A stretch of 64,000 nucleotides of DNA, taken from assembly GCA_032622095.1 (NCBI GenBank), contig CP136061.1, positions 87,038,983 to 87,102,982 on the forward strand. Direction: 5' to 3'. Source of the DNA: Siphonodentalium dalli (Eukaryota > Mollusca > Scaphopoda > Gadilida > Siphonodentaliidae). Under the pieces are notes generated by a model, which saw only the letters and a program-made list of their open reading frames with translations, made no database searches and was not told the DNA's origin. A program made the position numbers and the translations under genes. Below, piece after piece: positions 33,471-45,303 of the stretch (positions are counted from its first letter, which is position 1; every line of letters begins with the position of its first letter).

Positions 33471-36400
33471 TGAAAGTGTCAATGACACTGTAGCTCAACT
33501 TAGGTAGGGGAATAATTTAATGGTTGACAGTAAATGGAGGAATAGGAAAGGTGCTAATTGAAATGTCTAACCTGTGCCAAAGGATTTAGTGATGCAAAGA
33601 GTAAAATACAAGATGGCTGCTGGTGGCCATTTTTTTTGGCCAATTGACCCCAAAAGAACTCGTTCCCATCTACGTATAATTGTTAACATCCATGAGAAAT
33701 TTTATGAAGATCTGACCAAAGCTACGACCTACAAATTTCATGATGATCAGACGAACAGTACGACCTGTAGACCGCGCCAATGGATTGAATTTTGAAATAC
33801 AAGATGGCCGCTGGCAGCCATGTTTTTTGGCCGAATGACCCCACAATGATTCGTTCCCATCTACATGTCAATGTCAACATTCATGACAAATTTCATAAAG
33901 ATTAGACCAAAGGTACAACCTGTAGCCCGTGCCAAAGGATTTAGTCATGCAAAGAGTAAAATCCAAGATGGCTGCTGGCGGCCATGTTTTTTGGCCGAAC
34001 GACCCCAAAATGACTCGTTCCCATCTACATGTCAGTGTTAACACCCATGACAAATTTAATAAAGATCAGACCAAAGGTATGACCTGTAGCCCACGCCAAA
34101 GGATTTAGTCATGCAAAGAGTAAAATGCTCGTGGCCATGTTTTTTGACCGAATGACCCCAAAACGACTCGTTCCCATCTACATGTCATTGTTATAATTCA
34201 TGACAAATTTCATGACCATCTGACCAAGGCTACGACCTGTAGCCCGCACCAAAGGATTTAGTCATGCAAAGAGTAAAATCCAAGATGGCTGCTGGCGGCC
34301 ATGTTTTTTGACCGAATGACCCCAAAACGCCTCAATCCCATCTACATGTCATTGTTATCATTCATGACAAATTTCATGATGATCAGATGAACAGTACGAC
34401 CTGTAGCCCGCGCCAATGGATTGAATTTTGAAATCCAAGATGGCCGCCAGCGGCCATGTTTTTTGGCCGAATGACCCACAATGATTTGTTCCCATCTACA
34501 TGTCAACGTTTATGACAAATTTTATAAAGATTAGACCAAAGGCAACCTATAGCCCGCGCCAAAGGATTTAGTAATGCAAAGAGTAAAATCCAAGATGGCT
34601 GCTGGCAGCCATGTTTTTTGGCCGAACGACCCCAAAATCACTCGTTCCCATCTACATGTCATTATTAACATCAATGACAAATTTCATGATGATCAGACGA
34701 ACAGTACGACCTGTAGCCTGCGCCAATGGATTGAATCTTGAAATCCAAGATGGCTGCCAGCGGCCATGTTTTTTGGCTGAATGACCCCAAAATGACCCGT
34801 TCCCATCTACATGTCAATGTCAAAATTCATGACAAATTTCATAAAGATCAGACCAAAGGTACGACCTGTAGCCCGCGCCAAAGGATTTAGTCATGCAAAT
34901 AGTAAAATCCAAGATGGCTGCTGGCGGCCATGTTTTTCGGCCGAACGACCCCAAAATCACTCGTTCCCATCTACATGTCATTGTTAACATCCATGACAAA
35001 TTTCATGATATTCCGATCAAAGCTACGACCTGTAGCCCGCGCCAAAGGATTTAGTCATGCAAAGAGTAAAATCCAAGATGGCTGCTGGCGGCCATGTTTA
35101 TTGGCCGAACGACCCCAAAATGACTCGTTCCCATCTACATGTCAATATTAACATCCATGACAAATTTCATGATGATCAGACGAACAGTACGACCTGTAGC
35201 CTGCGCCAATGGATTGAATTTTGAAATCTAAGATGGCCGCCAGCGGCCATTTTTTTTAGCCGAATGACCCCACAATGATTCGTTCCCATCTACATGTCAA
35301 TGTCAACATTCATGACAAATTTCATAAAGATTAGACCAAAGGTACAACCTGTAGCCCGCGCCAAAGGATTTAGTCATGCAAAGAGTAAAATCCAAGATGG
35401 CTGCTGGCGGCCATGTTTTTTGGCCGAACGACACCAAAATCACTCGTTCCAATCTACATGTCATTATTAACATCCAAGACAAATTTCATGATGATCAGGC
35501 GAACAGTACGATCTAGCTGTAGCCCACGCCAATGGATTGAATCTTGAAATCCAAGATGGCTGCCAGCGGCCATGTTTTTTGGCTGAATGACCCCAAAATG
35601 ACTCGTTCCCATCTACATGTCAATGTCAAAATTCATGACAAATTTCATAAAGATCAGACCAAAGGTACGACCTGTAGCCCGCTCCAAAGGATTTAGTCAT
35701 GCAAATAGTAAAATCCAAGATGGCTGCTGGCGGCCATGTTTTTCGGCCGAACGACCCCAAAATCACTCGTTCCCATCTACATGTCATTGTTAACATCCAT
35801 GACAAATTTTATGATGTTCCGATCAAAGCTACGACCTGTAGCCCGCGCCAAAGGATTTAGTCATGCAAAGAGTAAAATCCAAGATGGCTGCTGGCGGCCA
35901 TGTTTATTGGCCGAACGACCCCAAAATGACTCGTTCCCATCTACATGTCAATATTAACATCCATGACAAATTTCATGATGATCAGACGAACAGTACGACC
36001 TGTAGCCCGCGCCAATGGATTGAATTTTGAAATCTAAGATGTCCGCCAGCGGCCATGTTTTTTGGCCGAATGACCCCACAATGATTCGTTCCCATCTACA
36101 TGTCAATGTCAACATTCATGACAAATTTCATAAAGATTAGACCAAAGGTACAACCTGTAGTCCGCGCCAAAGGATTTAGTCATGCAAAGAGTAAAATCCA
36201 AGATGGCTGCTGGCGGCCATGTTTTTTGGCCGAACGACACCAAAATCACTTTTTCCCATCTACATGTCAATATTAACATCCAAGACAAATTTCATGATGA
36301 TCAGGCGAACAGTACGATCTAGCTGTAGCCCGCGCCAATGGATTGAATCTTGAAATCCAAGATGGCTGCCAGCGGCCATGTTTTTTAGCCGAATGATCCC

Positions 36401-38263
36401 AAAATGACTCGTTCCCATCTACATGTCAATATTAACATCCATGACAAATTTCATGATGATCAGATGAACAGTACGACCTGTAGCCCGCGCCAACGGATTG
36501 AATTTTGAAATCTAAGATGGCCGCCAGCGACCATGTTTTTTGGCCGAATGACCCCACAATGATTCGTTCCCATCTACATGTCAATGTCAACATTCATGAC
36601 AAATTTCATAAAGATTAGACCAAAGGTACAACATGTAGCCCGCGCCAAAGGATTTAGTCATGCAAATAGTAAAATCCAAGATGGCTGCTGGCGGCCATGT
36701 TTTTTGGCCGAACAACTCCAAAATCACTCGTTCCCATCTACATGACAGTGTTAACATCCATGACAAATTTCATAAACTTCCGACCAAAACAACGACCTGT
36801 AGCCGGCGCCAAAGGATTTAGTCATGCAAAGAGTAAAATCCAAGATGGCTGCTGGCAGCCATGTTTATTGGCCGAACGACTCCAAAATGACTCGTTCCCA
36901 TCTACATGTCAATATTAACATCCATGACAAATTTCATGATGATCAGTTGAACAGTACGACCTGTAGGCCGCGCCAATGGATTGAATCTTGAAATCCAAGA
37001 TGGCTGCCAGCGGCCATGTTTTTTGGCCGAATGATCCCAAAATGACTCGTTCCCATCTACATGTCAATGTCAACATTCATGACAAATTTCATAAAGATCA
37101 GACCAAAGGTACGACCTGTAGCCCGCGCCAAAGGATTTAGTCATGCAAAGAGTAAAATCCAAGATGGCTGCTGGCGGCCATGTTTTTCGGCCGAACGACC
37201 CCAAAATCACTCGTTCCCATCTACATGTCATTGTTAACATCCATGACAAATTTCATGATGTTCCGATCGAAGCTACGACCTGCAGCCCGCGCCAAAGGAT
37301 TTAGTCATGCAAAGAGTAAAATCCAAGATGGCTGCTGGTGGCCATGAACAGTACGACCTGTAGCCCGCGCCAACGGATTGAATTTTGAAATCTAAGATGG
37401 CCGCCAGCGACCATGTTTTTTGGCCGAATGACCCCACAATGATTCGTTCCCATCTACATGTCAATGTCAACATTCATGACAAATTTCATAAAGATTAGAC
37501 CAAAGGTACAACCTGTAGCCCGCGCCAAAGGATTTAGTCATGCAAAGAGTAAAATCCAAGATGGCTGCTGGTGGCCATGTTTTTTGGCCGAACAACTCCA
37601 AAATCACTCGTTCCCATCTACATGACAGTGTTAACATCCATGACAAATTTCATAAACTTCCGACCAAAACAACGACCTGTAGCCCGCGCCAAAGGATTTA
37701 GTCATGCAAAGAGTAAAATCCAAGATGGCTGCTGGCAGCCATGTTTTTTGGCCGAACGACCCCAAAATCACTCGTTCCCATCTACATGTCATTATTAACA
37801 TCAATGACAAATTTCATGATGTTCCGATCGAAGCTACGACCTGTAGCCCGCGCCAAAGGATTTAGTCATGCAAAGAGTAAAATCCAAGATGGCTGCTGGT
37901 GGCCATGTTTATTGGCCGAACAACCCCAAAATGACTCGTTCCCATCTACATGTCAATATTAACATCCATGACAAATTTCATGATGATCAGTTGAACAGTA
38001 CGACCTGTAGGCCGCGCCAATGGATTGAATCTTGAAATCCAAGATGGCTGCCAGCGGCCATGTTTTTTGGCCGAATGACCCCAAAATGACTCATTCCCAT
38101 CTACATGTCAATGTCAACATTCATGACAAATTTCATGTAGATCAGACCAAAGGTACAACCTGTAGCCCGCGCCAAAGGAAATTGTTGACGGACACACGGA
38201 CACACGGAAGACGGACGCCAAACCATGGCAATAGCTCAAACTTACAAAAGTAAGTTGAGCTAA
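33471..38263 (+). mobile_element. Helitron-like tandem-array element 2 (4.8 kb)
   Basis: It starts TGAAAGTGTCAATGACACTG and ends GTAAGTTGAGCTAA, as in elements 1 and 3. It holds about 29 monomers, mainly of a second subfamily (CCCGCGCCAA in place of CCCGTGCTAA). A five-monomer block (about 806 bp) is duplicated: CGATCTAGCTGTAGCC recurs 805 bp apart near 35510 and 36315. At about 37345 a monomer is cut short, jumping from GGTGGCCATG to AACAGTACGACC. The tail contains GACACACGGACACACGGA and CCATGGCAATAGCTC. Confidence 0.85.
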
Positions 38264-38672
38264 TAAAACAAGATGCAAAAGAATAATCAGTCATGAATAT
38301 CGTTGACTGATAAAAACTCGAAGATGATGTCTCCAAAATTGCGACGAGTAAAATGAATTATGGATATATTGCCTGTATTCAGTTTTCCAACAGCAGTTTG
38401 ACAATGCATGGGAGACTTGTCAACACGTCATTGACCTCTGATCTGTGAAGTGATCTGTTATGCCATAAACCAATGAAATTGTGCGTAGTCTGCACCACTC
38501 TCCAATGAAATGGAGGGAATCCTTTCATGTAGCAGTAGTTTGCCATGGTGATTGGTGAAGTTCTAATCAATGTACTGGGTAGGTTATAAATTTGCACTTG
38601 GGGCCTCCAAAATTATATGTAGTAGATTCAACTTCCATTGTCAGTCAGATGTGTACATGTACATCATACATG

Positions 38673-38790
38673 TACAGTAATGCCCTAAGTAATCGACTCC
38701 TTAACCACATCCATATTTCCGACTAAATCCTGAAAAGTTACCCATAATTCTGCTGTGGTTAAGGAGTTGATTACTTAGGGAATTACTGTA
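38673..38790. mobile_element. TA-PAL MITE with deleted left arm
   Basis: TA-CAGTAATGCCCTAAGTAATC, then an early jump from CCTTAACCACA to CCATATTTCC, then the full right arm to AATTACTG-TA. Confidence 0.8.
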
Positions 38791-39195
38791 ATTTGCTCAG
38801 GTGCAGGGCGAGGTAAGATCAATGTCATATATTCAGGGCATTTTGAAGTAGGGACCATATGATGTGATGTGGATATTGTGTGATATGAGTAGTCACATGA
38901 CGTTTAACTAATGTACTGAGTAGTCACCTGAGGTGACGTGTATCACATGCTTGTAGGTGCAGCAGTACCTGAGTAACAATCAGATTGTTTTATTTATTTG
39001 ATCTTGATGATTTTGCTGATAGTCATTTTAGTCACAATTTATTGGAGATAATAAAATCTGTTTTGCATAGTAATGATAAGTCATATGGATTTGTAAAGTT
39101 TATCATGATGAAATTGTCGGCGTTCAAGAAGGCGTACATCCGATATAGGATTTTCGTTGGCTTTTCAAAGAGACTGGGCAAACTATTGCTACATA
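38791..39195. other. intronic sequence, nothing recognised
   Basis: It contains repeated GATGTG/GTCACATGA-like words (38858-38950) but no definable element. Confidence 0.35.
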
Positions 39196-39334
39196 TACAG
39201 TAACGCCCAAAGTAATTGACTCCTTAACCACAGCAGAATTATGGGTAACTTTTCAGGATTTAGTCGGAAATATGGCTTGTTGCCATTCATCGGAAAGCTC
39301 TCGAGCTTTCCGATGAATGGGGAGCATTACTGTA
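39196..39334. mobile_element. TA-PAL MITE with deleted right arm
   Basis: TA-CAGTAACGCCCAAAGTAATT, full left arm to GGAAAGCTCTCGAGCTTTCC, then a direct jump to GGAGCATTACTG-TA. Confidence 0.82.
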
Positions 39335-39957
39335 TACCATAAAACAACTTCTCACATTTTAACATTATCAATATGAGCATCGTAAAACACCTTGAGCATT
39401 GTCGAACCGATAGGATAAACATATCTTAGATAAAGAGAAAATTATCACAAATTAGATTTGATGGTGGTAGCCTTCAGTTGGCTGGGCAGATTTGACGGCA
39501 CCAGAATTTATTCATTGGCTTGGCTATCACGATTGAGACTCACCCTTCAATATTCAAATCCTTGGCCAGTAAACAATCGAGCATATCAACCAATGAACAT
39601 AACAAGACTCACCATTGGCCTTCTATATCGAAAGAACCAGGGACATGCTAAGATTTTCAGATTGGGAGAAGTAACTTCTCCTTGTTTGATTGCTGAAGTT
39701 CAATTTACACACCAACATCACCCTTTGGTGATCCAATAAGTATTATGCAACACAAGATCCCATTTTTAAACCATTACAGTGAGTAAGATGGCCATTATAA
39801 TCAATAAATATATATTAAATATGCTGTTGGGACATATGCATTCTAGTATATGAGAGAGGTCACTTCTCCCTGGGACAAAAATATGGAGAAGTGGCACATT
39901 TTAGGGAGAAAATGTCTCCCTAGTCGCCCTCTAGACTGGTCCCTGCCTTGGCCAGTA

Positions 39958-40202
39958 TACAGTAAAACCCTAAATAATCGACTCCTTAACCACAGCAGAA
40001 TTATGGGTAATTTTTCAGGATTTAGTTGGAAATATGGCTTGTTGCCATTCAACGGAAAGTTCTCAGTTGTTGCCATTCATCGGAAAGCTCTCTCTGAGAA
40101 CTTTCCGATGAATGGCAACAAGCCATATTTCCGACTAATTCCTGAAAAATTACCCACAATTCTGCTGTGGTTAAGGAGTCAATTATTTAGAGCATTACTG
40201 TA
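39958..40202. mobile_element. TA-PAL MITE inserted in a duplicated exon-end repeat
   Basis: TA-CAGTAAAACCCTAAATAATC to GAGCATTACTG-TA, with an extra internal repeat of GTTGCCATTCAWCGGAAAG. Its flanks GGCCAGTATA and TACAATCGAGCATATC match the uninterrupted GGCCAGTAAACAATCGAGCA near 39552-39571, supporting a TA target duplication. Confidence 0.85.
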
Positions 40203-40210
40203 CAATCGAG

Positions 40211-40347
40211 CATATCAAACGATTAATATATCGAGACTCACCCTCCGATATTGAATGCCTTGCCCAGTATACACTGGAGCATATCAAACGATTAATATAT
40301 CGAGACTCACCCTCCGATATTGAATGCCTTGCCCAGTATACACTGGA
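40211..40347. repeat. 69-bp tandem duplication of the TBC1D25 exon end and donor site
   Basis: The unit contains ATTGAATGCCTTGCCCAGTA and CGAGACTCACCCTCC. It spans 37 exon bases and 32 intron bases and is present twice with almost no change. It gives a second, identical donor at 40242. Older fragments of the same unit occur at 39530-39610 and 39940-39960. Confidence 0.92.
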
Positions 40348-40420
40348 GCATATCAAACGATGTTATCTGTGGATCAATCGAAAACTTCTTGTATTCTGGT
40401 TGCATGAGGCCATCACACTT
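40311..40420 (-). CDS. TBC1D25: TBC1D25 upstream coding exon (first part of ubiquitin-like region)
   Basis: A 110-bp exon follows a TTTATTTGCAG acceptor and precedes a strong GTGAGTCTCG donor. It starts in phase 0 and ends in phase 2. It encodes KCDGLMQPEYKKFSIDPQIT and then SFDMLQCILGKAFNIGG. This matches vertebrate TBC1D25 (KCEGLLPPEF...DPQITSLDVLQ). Joining GG to the T of the 19449 exon restores a Gly codon. The last 37 bases of the exon and the first 32 of the intron are duplicated next door (see 40211-40347). It is not the first coding exon: no Met precedes it in frame without crossing the acceptor. Confidence 0.92.
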
Positions 40421-40461
40421 CTGCAAATAAAGAATGAAGACAATTTTTATATGCTACCCCA

Positions 40462-40800
40462 TTAACCCTTTGAGTGCCAGGTCCAATTTTGTATCAACCG
40501 ATATACCCTGTGCCAATGCATTCTCTTATATATGCGAGTTGACCATAGGTCGCCTCGCATATATCAGAGAATGCATTGGCCTAACAATTTTTCATCTTTT
40601 GTTATTATTTTTTACAATTTTTAACAATTTTAATACTTTTTTCTTATATTCTTTAACAGACTTATTTAGTAGGTTTAGTGCCAGGGAATCTTATGTTTTT
40701 TATGGGCATCAAAATTATTACTATGAATACTTGGTGATAGTTTTGAGTTATAACATGCCCCTAAGGTGTTATCCAGTTTGTTTTTAAATTCGCTATAGCA
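40462..40800. mobile_element. TTAA-flanked MITE (CAGTGCCA subtype), right end unclear
   Basis: It begins TTAACCCTTTGAGTGCCAGG, contains a complete PAL-C (40505-40580), and continues with GTTTAGTGCCAGGGAATCTT. That part is the reverse complement of the left part of the 26832 element. Confidence 0.7.
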
Positions 40801-41081
40801 TGCTTAAGCATACCCAAAAAAAATTCAACCCAAAAAAAAAAAAATTCAATTTATCATCAGTAAATTAGGGTGAATGGGTGAACATCATCAATTTCTACTG
40901 GGGAACTTCAATCTGGTCCTAGGTCTATCACAGCAGTTGAGGCTTAAACAGCAAGAGGTTCCCAGAGGGTGAAGTTGGTGATGCTAGCACGCCGTGATGA
41001 TAATCTAGGTATTTATTTATTTATTTATCTAAGGCCGAATCACAGCATATAAACCTAACAGAGCTATTGGTAGATCATGAC

Positions 41082-41338
41082 CAAACCTTGAAATAGGGTG
41101 TCTGTCATTTGCAGAATGAGGTCCCCAGAGGGTGAATTTAGTGATGCTACCCCGCATAGCGGGCTAGCATCACCAAATTCACCATCTGGGAACCTCATTC
41201 TGCTGAGGTGTAAGCAGAATGAGGTCCCCAGAGGGTGAATTTGTTGATGCTAGCCAGCTATGCGGGGTAGCATCACTAAATTCACCCTCTGGGGACCTCA
41301 TTCTGCAAATGACAGACACCCTATTTCAAGGTTTGGTC
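41082..41338. mobile_element. PAL-G MITE, complete, compact
   Basis: Outer arms CAAACCTTGAAATAGGGTGT and ACACCCTATTTCAAGGTTTG are exactly complementary. Two PAL-G palindromes lie between. A diverged half-palindrome sits just upstream at 40945-40990. Confidence 0.9.
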
Positions 41339-41339
41339 A

Positions 41340-42210
41340 TGAATCTCTACTCTGGCTAATGCCTGTAGAGATCATATTCCACCAGTACAAAACTTGATGG
41401 ACTTTGTATTATAAACGGTGTTTTATTGTAACGCCCTGTTAGGGTAGTGGGTAAAGGAAACCAACTTTTTAGTTTTACAAAATATAAGTTCATTCTTCTA
41501 AAGTTATAGTTGTCTACTTCATTGAATATAACAAAACTTGGGAACTTTTTTATGTTCTGACCCATTTGCCAGGGAACTTTATAACATTCAACAAACAATT
41601 AAGGCAGGAAATATATTTCTTTCTTGATATGTGTTCCTAAATAATCTACTTCACATTAGGGGGTGGTTCCAGCTCGAGATTGCATGCTTTTCTGTGACTT
41701 TTGTGATCCGATATCGCAATAACCATTGAATTAATTACCCAGGAGAAATTCCATAATTGTAAGCAAAGCAAAATCACTCACAAAATCACTTAAATCGTGC
41801 AATTTCAAGTTGGGACCTTCACCTACAGTGAAGTATATTATTAAGGAACAGGTAATAACAAAGAAATATATGCCCAGCTTACTTTTTCAACTTTGTCAAA
41901 AAATGAAAAAAAGTTCCCAGGTTTTATACTGGTGGAATATGATCTCTACGGGCATTAGTCAGATTAGAGATTCACCGCATGATCTAAGCTATTGGCTGAC
42001 ATGTTTATCACGGCCATAACCTCAGAAGTGATAAAAGCAATATAATCATAAACATGCCATTGACAAAAGTTTAATAAACCGGGCCCTTACAAATTTAAAA
42101 TTTCCACAATTCCAGTTAAGTCACCTCAGTAGCTTATATGTGTGCTTTCAGAAAGAATCAGAGGATCGCCTAATACAAGTGTGTGCAAAAATTTGTTTCT
42201 GATGAGGTGT
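41340..42210. other. sequence without a recognised gene; short inverted pair
   Basis: GTAGAGATCATATTCCACCA (41365-41384) is matched in reverse at 41930-41951, and AAAACTTG/GTTTTATACTGGTGG flanks also pair. This suggests the ends of an undefined element of about 590 bp. Confidence 0.4.
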
Positions 42211-42212
42211 AG

Positions 42213-42362
42213 AAACAGTAATGCTCTAAATAATCGACTCCTTAACCACAGCAAAATTATGGGTAATTTTTCAGGATTTAGTCGGAAATATGGCTTGTTG
42301 GCATTCATCGGAAAGCTCTCACTGAGAGCTAGCTTTCCGATGAATGGCAACAAGCCATATGT
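42213..42362. mobile_element. TA-PAL MITE, left arm and part of right arm
   Basis: CAGTAATGCTCTAAATAATC, full left arm, centre AGCTCTCACTGAGAGCTAGC, then the right arm stops at AAGCCATAT. Confidence 0.8.
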
Positions 42363-42416
42363 TCTGTCCAAAGCATGCAGTATTGCTGGAGGTGTCAGGT
42401 TACTATGTTTTCAGAT

Positions 42417-42840
42417 TTGTGACCCGCCATATCAAATCCAGTCGGAAGTCGGGATTTTTTTTACCCTGTGCCAATGCATTCTCTTATATATGCGAGTCGA
42501 CCATAGGTCGCCTCGCATATATAAGAGAATGCATTGGCCTAACAATTTTTTTATCATTTTTTTAAAATAAATGTTTCTTACAATTTATAGAACATAAAAT
42601 AAAAAACATCCATTACCCTGCAGGGAGCCCCACACATATGTAGAAGCATATAGAAGAGTGTGGTCTGCTCATGTTTGTCTGGGGCTCTGTATGGGTGAAA
42701 TTATAAAAATTTTAAAGAATACAAGAAAAAATTATTAAAATTGTAAAAAATTGTTAGGCCAATGCATTCTCTTATATATGCGAGGCGACCTATGGTCGAC
42801 TCGCATATATAAGAGAATGCATTGGCACAGGGTAAAAAAA
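42417..42840. mobile_element. TGACCCGCC-type MITE lacking its right terminus
   Basis: The left terminus is GTGACCCGCCATATCAAATC. Then come a complete PAL-C (42468-42540), the TGCAGGGAGCCCCACACATA spacer and a second PAL-C (42758-42832). After GGCACAGGGTAAAAAAAT the expected right terminus is absent. Confidence 0.8.
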
Positions 42841-42855
42841 TACTTGTTTTTAAGA

Positions 42856-43153
42856 GTCAGGTTACTACCGTATGTTTACAGATTTTTGCAGTTTTCGACC
42901 AGGAACCAGTCTATTTAACAAGAGACATTTAGTGCACACAATAAACAGACACGAGAGTCGCGAAAACAACGGCAGACGGCAGCAAGATAGCAATTTTCAT
43001 TCACGAAGCAGTTATTTTACCTTCAGACAAAAATCATTCATTAAAATGTACTGTTACTTCCAAGAACTATAAATTTAGACAGTTGTCTATTTTCATGCGA
43101 TAGACTGGTCCTTGTCTTTGTTCACCGAACAGTTGAAAATGTAGTAACCTGAC
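42856..43153. mobile_element. possible MITE with GTCAGGTTACTAC termini
   Basis: GTCAGGTTACTAC at 42856-42868 is inverted as GTAGTAACCTGAC at 43141-43153. A further near-copy of the left end (GTCAGGTTACTATG) lies at 42395. The interior has several CG dinucleotides. Confidence 0.45.
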
Positions 43154-43292
43154 CTTTTCAGAGCAGTGTTGCATGTACATTGTATTGAGATGTCAAAATT
43201 AAGTTATGTGTACCGCTGATAATTCCAACTCAGTATCTACAAAAGAATGCCACTTAATATAAAATATTCCACAAAATTGCTGAATGCTCAAA

Positions 43293-43476
43293 TACAGTAA
43301 TACCCTAAGTAATCGACTCATTTAACCACAGCAGAATTATGGGTAACTTTTCAGGATTTAGTCGGAAATATGGCTTGTTGCCATTCATCGGAAAGTCATA
43401 TTTCCGACTAAATCCTGAAAAGTTACCCATAATTCTGCTGTGGTTAAATGAGTCGATTACTTAGGGCATTACTGTA
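43293..43476. mobile_element. TA-PAL MITE
   Basis: TA-CAGTAATACCCTAAGTAATC to TTAGGGCATTACTG-TA. The loop is deleted (GGAAAGTCATATTTCCGAC). Confidence 0.88.
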
Positions 43477-43845
43477 CTTGGAAATGGAATTTTATTCCTG
43501 ACTAACATCAAAAGAGATATAATCTCATGAAAGAATAAATTGTCACCTGTTATACTGGTTAAGTTTCCAATAAAGTATGAACTAAACCCTTTGTTGAACA
43601 CTGTCAATCTGAGGATGAATAATGGTGACCTGTCACAGCACATAAACCCTATACAGCTATTGGCTGTCAAGTTTATCACACCCATACCCTCAGACATGAT
43701 AATACAATATACTCATAAACAGGCTGTTGATAAAAGTTGAATAAGTCCCTTATGTCCTGTGCAAGGTCACAAACGGAAACTTTTTCATGAAGCCTTCAAA
43801 CTTACCTTGACCCCATGTTGACCAATGGTCAGTGACCACATGCCT

Positions 43846-44300
43846 CAAGGACACAAATCTGCAGATAGTGTGTCTGTCATTTGTAAAAATGAGGTCCCCA
43901 GAGGGTGAATTTAGTGACACTATCCAGCTAAGTGGGTTAGCATCACCAAATTCACCCTCAGGGAACCTCATTCTGCTTAGGCCTCAACGGTTACGGAAGA
44001 CCTAGGATCAGATTGAAGTTCCCCAGTTAAATTTGCATGGTGAAATTCACCCATTATCATTTAGATTATGCACTTTATATTCTGCAAATTAGGGCGATAT
44101 AGAAACTGAACAGAAGGGAAAAGTAACTTTTAAAAATATAATTTGAGACTATAGATAATTTCCAGAAGATGAGGCCTAAGCAGAATGAGCTCCCCAGAGG
44201 GTATGTTTGGTGATGCTAGCCCACCATGCGATATCACTAAATTCACCCTCTGGGAACCTCATTCTGCAAATGACAGACACACTATCCACAGGCTTGGCAG
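43846..44300. mobile_element. PAL-G MITE, degraded
   Basis: Two damaged PAL-G palindromes (43886-43978 and 44180-44268) surround a unique middle with TCAGATTGAAGTTCCC. The outer arms are TGTGTCTGTCATTTG and CAAATGACAGACACAC. Confidence 0.75.
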
Positions 44301-44651
44301 GACACTGCCCAGTTCACCATCAATATGGCTCATAAACTAACAAATGGTTGCTTCCATTTACTCATTCTTTACTAAATACTAAAGACTAAAATGACAAGTT
44401 GTTCCCTTAGGAAATGTTCAGACAATAAGTTCAAGTTCAACCAAAAACCATATTTCCCACTAATGAATATGAATCCTTCTGCACCTGTATTATCTTTTTC
44501 GTCTGTCTGCCGTCTGCTTTTATTACCTGAGCATCACTCCAAATGAATAATAGACAATTCCAATGTTACTTTTATAACTGAATGGGAGAATCCATTCAGT
44601 ATAGAAAGGGTTACATTATTTATTTACTTGAACCTCAGTCAATTAACATGA

Positions 44652-44749
44652 TTCATTTGTAGGGATGTTCACATATTAATTTGTAGGGATGTTCACATAT
44701 TAATTTGTAGGGATGTTCACATATTAATTTGTAGGGATGTTCACATATT
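44652..44749. repeat. 24-bp tandem repeat, 4 copies
   Basis: ATTTGTAGGGATGTTCACAT plus ATTA is repeated four times without change. Confidence 0.95.
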
Positions 44750-44778
44750 AGTTTTAGGTAAGACTGTTTGTTGAACTT

Positions 44779-44884
44779 ACAGTAATTCCCTAAATAATCG
44801 ACTCCTTAACCACAGCAGAATAATGGGTAATTTTTCAGGATTTAGTCGAAATATGGCTTGTTGCCATTCATTGGCAAGCTCTCC
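44779..44884. mobile_element. TA-PAL MITE, left arm only
   Basis: TA-CAGTAATTCCCTAAATAATC through to GCCATTCATTGGCAAGCTCT; the right arm is missing. Confidence 0.75.
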
Positions 44885-45303
44885 ATGGCTCAAATTCATT
44901 CATTTGTCTATGTAATTTGGAAGGAGGTTTTAGTTAGATTGACAAATACACAAAATATTGATATACTGGCCTCATATGCTCTGAAAAATACATGCCATGG
45001 TCACAGCAATTTTCCAGCTGTTTTAAATTTTTTGCACAGAAGTGAAAGCTCTTTATTTCTACCATATCAGGAATGACTAACACGGAATGCACTTTTCTGT
45101 TCCATGCCATTGCTCAAATTTGTATTTTTATGACTTCAATGCATCTTTCTGAGACATATAATACTCATTCAATCAAGCGCAAATCTTCAAGTGGCTTTAA
45201 TATATGTCATATTTAAACTAAATATAAGCAACATGTACTTTTCCTGTCGTATTTCTGGATTTTTTCTGCTATGCTGGGGATTTTGGAGGGGCATTTCTAG
45301 TCC

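Larger units (their letters stand above)
10512..40420 (-). other. TBC1D25: TBC1D25 (OATL1) orthologue, gene span of the four exons found; 5' end missing
   Basis: Four minus-strand exons join with GT-AG introns and compatible phases (phase 2, then 1, then 1) into one reading frame of about 740 residues that follows vertebrate TBC1D25 order. The vertebrate protein is about 690 residues; the excess here is mostly in the low-complexity linker. Known role of the family: a Rab GTPase-activating protein that binds Atg8/LC3 proteins on autophagosomes and acts on Rab33B to control autophagosome maturation. Introns are about 20.9 kb (19450-40310), 1.2 kb (18141-19300) and 5.7 kb (12341-17990), and are filled with transposons. 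The exon carrying the start codon was not identified. It should end in phase 0 just before the Lys-Cys-Asp-Gly residues of the 40311-40420 exon and may lie between 40.4 kb and the window end or beyond. Confidence 0.93.

Noticed and set aside
42880-43080. Minus-strand ATGAATGATTTTTG...CTGAAG|GTAAAA as the first TBC1D25 exon
   Set aside because: The short peptide does not resemble the expected Val-Arg-Val-Lys strand and the donor is weak.
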